This document shows positions 6,427-7,596 of a stretch of 7,596 bases of DNA, piece after piece. A model generated the notes under the pieces. It was not told where the DNA came from and searched no databases. It was given only the letters and a program-made list of their open reading frames with translations. Each line of letters opens with the position of its first letter. Within the stretch, counting starts at the first letter, position 1. Both the position numbers and the translations under genes were made by a program. The stretch lies in NCBI GenBank assembly GCA_031404155.1, contig JANNGZ010000498.1, positions 1 through 7,596 of the forward strand, read 5' to 3'. This stretch comes from JANNGZ01 sp031404155. Its GTDB lineage: Bacteria > Pseudomonadota > Gammaproteobacteria > Burkholderiales > Burkholderiaceae_C.

Positions 6427-7166
6427 GGCGCGAACTCTCCTTCCAGCACATAACGCGAGCCCGGGTGCACCAGGCGCCCCAGGGTGATCGCGGCGTCGCG
6501 GGTGAAGGTGCGCCGCACCACCACCAGGCAGGGATCGCCGCGGCCGATTCCGAGCAGGCGCGCTTCCTGCGCCGTGGGCTGCGCCGACTCGATCGAGTAT
6601 TGCGCGCGCCACAGCGACGTCACGTCGAAGAGGTAATGCGTCGGCGTGGTGCGGGTGAAGTCCACGCCGAGGTAACCCGGCGCGCAGGCCGGGTTGACAT
6701 AGCGGTCCTCGCACTGCAGCGGCACATTGTTTTCGAAATGCACGATCAGGCTGTGGAACACCGGCGCGCCTTCGGCCAGGCCAAGCTGGCTGGCCAGTGC
6801 ACCGTGCGCCGCCTCTTCGCGCAGCAGCTGCACCTCGGCATGGTGGGCATGGCCGCGCGCGGCGATCTCCTGGTGCAGGTCGCCGATGGTGAGCGTGGAC
6901 GACACCCGCGCCAGTTGCGCCGCGAAGGTGCCCACACCCTGTACCCGTTCCACCATGCCCTCGGATTGCAATTCGCGCAGCGCCCGGTTCACCGTCATGC
7001 GGCTGACCTCGAATTGCGCCACCAGTTCCGCCTCCGACGGCATCAAGGCGCCCGCCGGCCACTGCCCCGCGGCAAGCTGGTCCTTCAGGTATTGCTTGAC
7101 GCGGGCGTAAGGCGCGGACGGGGCGGTGTGCGCGCGCTGACGAAGGGCGGGGTTGGGGGAAACCAT
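6423..7166 (-). CDS. hutC: Histidine utilisation repressor HutC (GntR family, UTRA effector domain)
   Basis: HutC represses hut genes and is released by urocanate. The 247-residue protein has an N-terminal GntR winged helix at about 18-85 (PYARVKQYLKDQL, then MPSEAELVAQFEVSRMTVNR at 42-61, then LQSEGMVERVQGVGTF at 66-81). A UTRA ligand-binding domain follows to the end (HFENNVPLQCEDRYVNPACAPGYL and YSIESAQPTAQEARLLGI blocks). Length is usual for HutC. An in-frame ATG at 7172 would add two residues. The frame is open further upstream, but that part crosses the operator and does not resemble the family. The gene lies first in the minus-strand operon, directly beside a palindrome that fits its binding site, so it probably represses itself and hutU. 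Confidence 0.94.
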   Translation of the reverse strand: MVSPNPALRQRAHTAPSAPYARVKQYLKDQLAAGQWPAGALMPSEAELVAQFEVSRMTVNRALRELQSEGMVERVQGVGTFAAQLARVSSTLTIGDLHQEIAARGHAHHAEVQLLREEAAHGALASQLGLAEGAPVFHSLIVHFENNVPLQCEDRYVNPACAPGYLGVDFTRTTPTHYLFDVTSLWRAQYSIESAQPTAQEARLLGIGRGDPCLVVVRRTFTRDAAITLGRLVHPGSRYVLEGEFAP

Positions 7167-7173
7167 GAGCATC

Positions 7174-7202
7174 AGCTTACTTGACTGTACTTGTCTAGAC
7201 AA
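7174..7202 (-). promoter_or_regulatory. Candidate hutC promoter (weak)
   Basis: On the minus strand TTGTCT (7202-7197) and TAAGCT (7179-7174) are 17 bases apart. The -35 lies inside the palindromic operator, which would give direct autorepression. The -10 match is poor and would place the transcript start at or next to the hutC ATG, giving a nearly leaderless mRNA. A different -10, such as TACAGT at 7189-7184, is possible but lacks a -35. Confidence 0.3.
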
Positions 7203-7209
7203 GTAGAGT
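7181..7209 (+). promoter_or_regulatory. Sigma-70-type promoter for hutU
   Basis: TTGACT (7181-7186) matches five of six -35 consensus bases. TAGAGT (7204-7209) matches four of six -10 bases. The spacer is an ideal 17 bases. Transcription would begin near 7216 and leave about 75 bases of leader before hutU. The HutC palindrome fills the spacer and reaches into the -10, so repressor binding would block RNA polymerase. Confidence 0.65.
7188..7205. promoter_or_regulatory. HutC operator: perfect 18-bp palindrome
   Basis: TACTTGTCTAGACAAGTA is its own reverse complement over all 18 bases. Known HutC operators are palindromes with TTGT...ACAA-type half-sites, which this fits. It lies between the divergent hutC and hutU starts and is markedly more AT-rich than its surroundings. 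A further TACTTG half-site (7178-7183) precedes it by exactly 10 bp. The assignment to HutC is inferred from sequence type and position. Confidence 0.8.
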
Positions 7210-7261
7210 TTGCCCACTCGCAAACCTGTCCGCCGCCGGTTTGCCTTACCCACCCGTGGGT
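7208..7261 (+). other. hutU leader region with alternative inverted repeats
   Basis: GCAAAC at 7220-7225 can pair with GTTTGC at 7208-7213. As GCAAACC (7220-7226) it can instead pair with GGTTTGC at 7238-7244. Further on, ACCCAC (7248-7253) and GTGGGT (7256-7261) form a tight hairpin followed by CGCTTTT. The predicted transcript start near 7216 would leave the first arm out of the RNA, so that pair may work only as DNA. A regulatory function is speculative. Confidence 0.35.
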
Positions 7262-7281
7262 CGCTTTTGCCCTACGCCGCC

Positions 7282-7285
7282 GGAG
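7282..7285 (+). promoter_or_regulatory. Ribosome binding site of hutU
   Basis: GGAG ends six bases before the ATG at 7292. This is good spacing and supports that start. Confidence 0.65.
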
Positions 7286-7291
7286 CCCCCT

Positions 7292-7596
7292 ATGACCGAC
7301 CTTTCCCCTCTGCACCGCCTGGCCCAGCCGCGGCCGGTGAAGGCGCCGCGCGGCGCGCAGATCAGCTGCAAGAACTGGCTCATCGAAGCCGCCTACCGCA
7401 TGCTGCAAAACAACCTCGACCCCGAGGTGGCCGAGAACCCCGACGCGCTGGTGGTCTACGGCGGCATCGGCAAGGCCGCGCGCAACTGGGACTGCTTCGA
7501 AGCCATCCTGAAGGCCCTGCGCGAACTGGGCGAGGACGAGACGCTGCTGGTGCAATCGGGCAAGCCGGTGGGTGTGTTCCGCACCCATGTGGATGC
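7292..7596 (+). CDS. hutU: Urocanate hydratase (urocanase) HutU, 5' part only
   Basis: HutU adds water to urocanate to give imidazolonepropionate, using tightly bound NAD+, the second step of histidine degradation. The first 101 codons plus two bases are present before the window ends; the whole enzyme is usually about 550-560 residues. The N-terminus is highly characteristic: KAPRGAQISCKNWLIEAAYR at 17-36, MLQNNLDPEVAENPDALVVY at 37-56, GGIGKAARNWDCF at 57-69, and DETLLVQSGKPVGVFRTH at 82-99. It is transcribed divergently from hutC under the operator-covered promoter and probably heads a second hut transcript. hutH would be expected further right. Confidence 0.97.
   Translation, partial: MTDLSPLHRLAQPRPVKAPRGAQISCKNWLIEAAYRMLQNNLDPEVAENPDALVVYGGIGKAARNWDCFEAILKALRELGEDETLLVQSGKPVGVFRTHVD

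Noticed and set aside
7167..7253. Upstream extension of HutC to 276 residues
   Set aside because: It would translate through the operator palindrome, and the extra residues do not match HutC. The starts at 7166 or 7172 give the normal length.

Overview
This window carries most of a histidine-utilisation (hut) locus from a high-GC proteobacterium. Codon use is strongly G/C-ending, and the gene complement and intergenic repeat style suggest a betaproteobacterium of the order Burkholderiales. That placement is inferred from protein character and repeats, not from a search.

Layout, left to right. (1) Positions 1-511, minus strand: the first 170 codons of the urease nickel chaperone UreE, cut by the window edge inside its His-rich tail. 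(2) 584-2047, plus strand: a divergent M16 zinc metallopeptidase with an intact HxxEH site. It contains an in-frame 48-bp tandem repeat, and its stop codon lies in the arm of a palindromic intergenic repeat. (3) 2032-2127: that inverted-repeat element, which lies between the converging peptidase and hut genes and probably terminates transcription from both sides. (4) 7166 down to 2140, minus strand: hutC, hutD, hutI, hutG, a possible 37-codon small ORF, and hutF, in tight order. The ATGA and GTGA stop/start overlaps indicate one translationally coupled operon. (5) 7167-7291: a divergent control region with a perfect 18-bp palindrome, the probable HutC operator. It lies across the spacer and the start of the -10 of a good sigma-70 promoter. 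(6) 7292 onward, plus strand: the start of hutU (urocanase), which runs off the right edge.

The genes describe the five-step route of histidine breakdown. HutH (not in the window) would make urocanate, HutU makes imidazolonepropionate, and HutI opens that ring to formiminoglutamate. HutF deiminates formiminoglutamate to formylglutamate plus ammonia, and HutG releases formate and glutamate. HutC is the urocanate-responsive GntR-type repressor and HutD a cupin-like accessory protein. Because HutF and HutG are both present, the window shows the formylglutamate branch and not the one-step formamide branch.

Most of the window is a well-known catabolic operon. The points worth a second look are the small ORF between hutG and hutF with overlap signals at both ends, the palindromes in the hutU leader and the hutD-hutI gap, the 48-bp in-frame repeat in the peptidase, and ureE heading its own transcription unit with no ureC before it.
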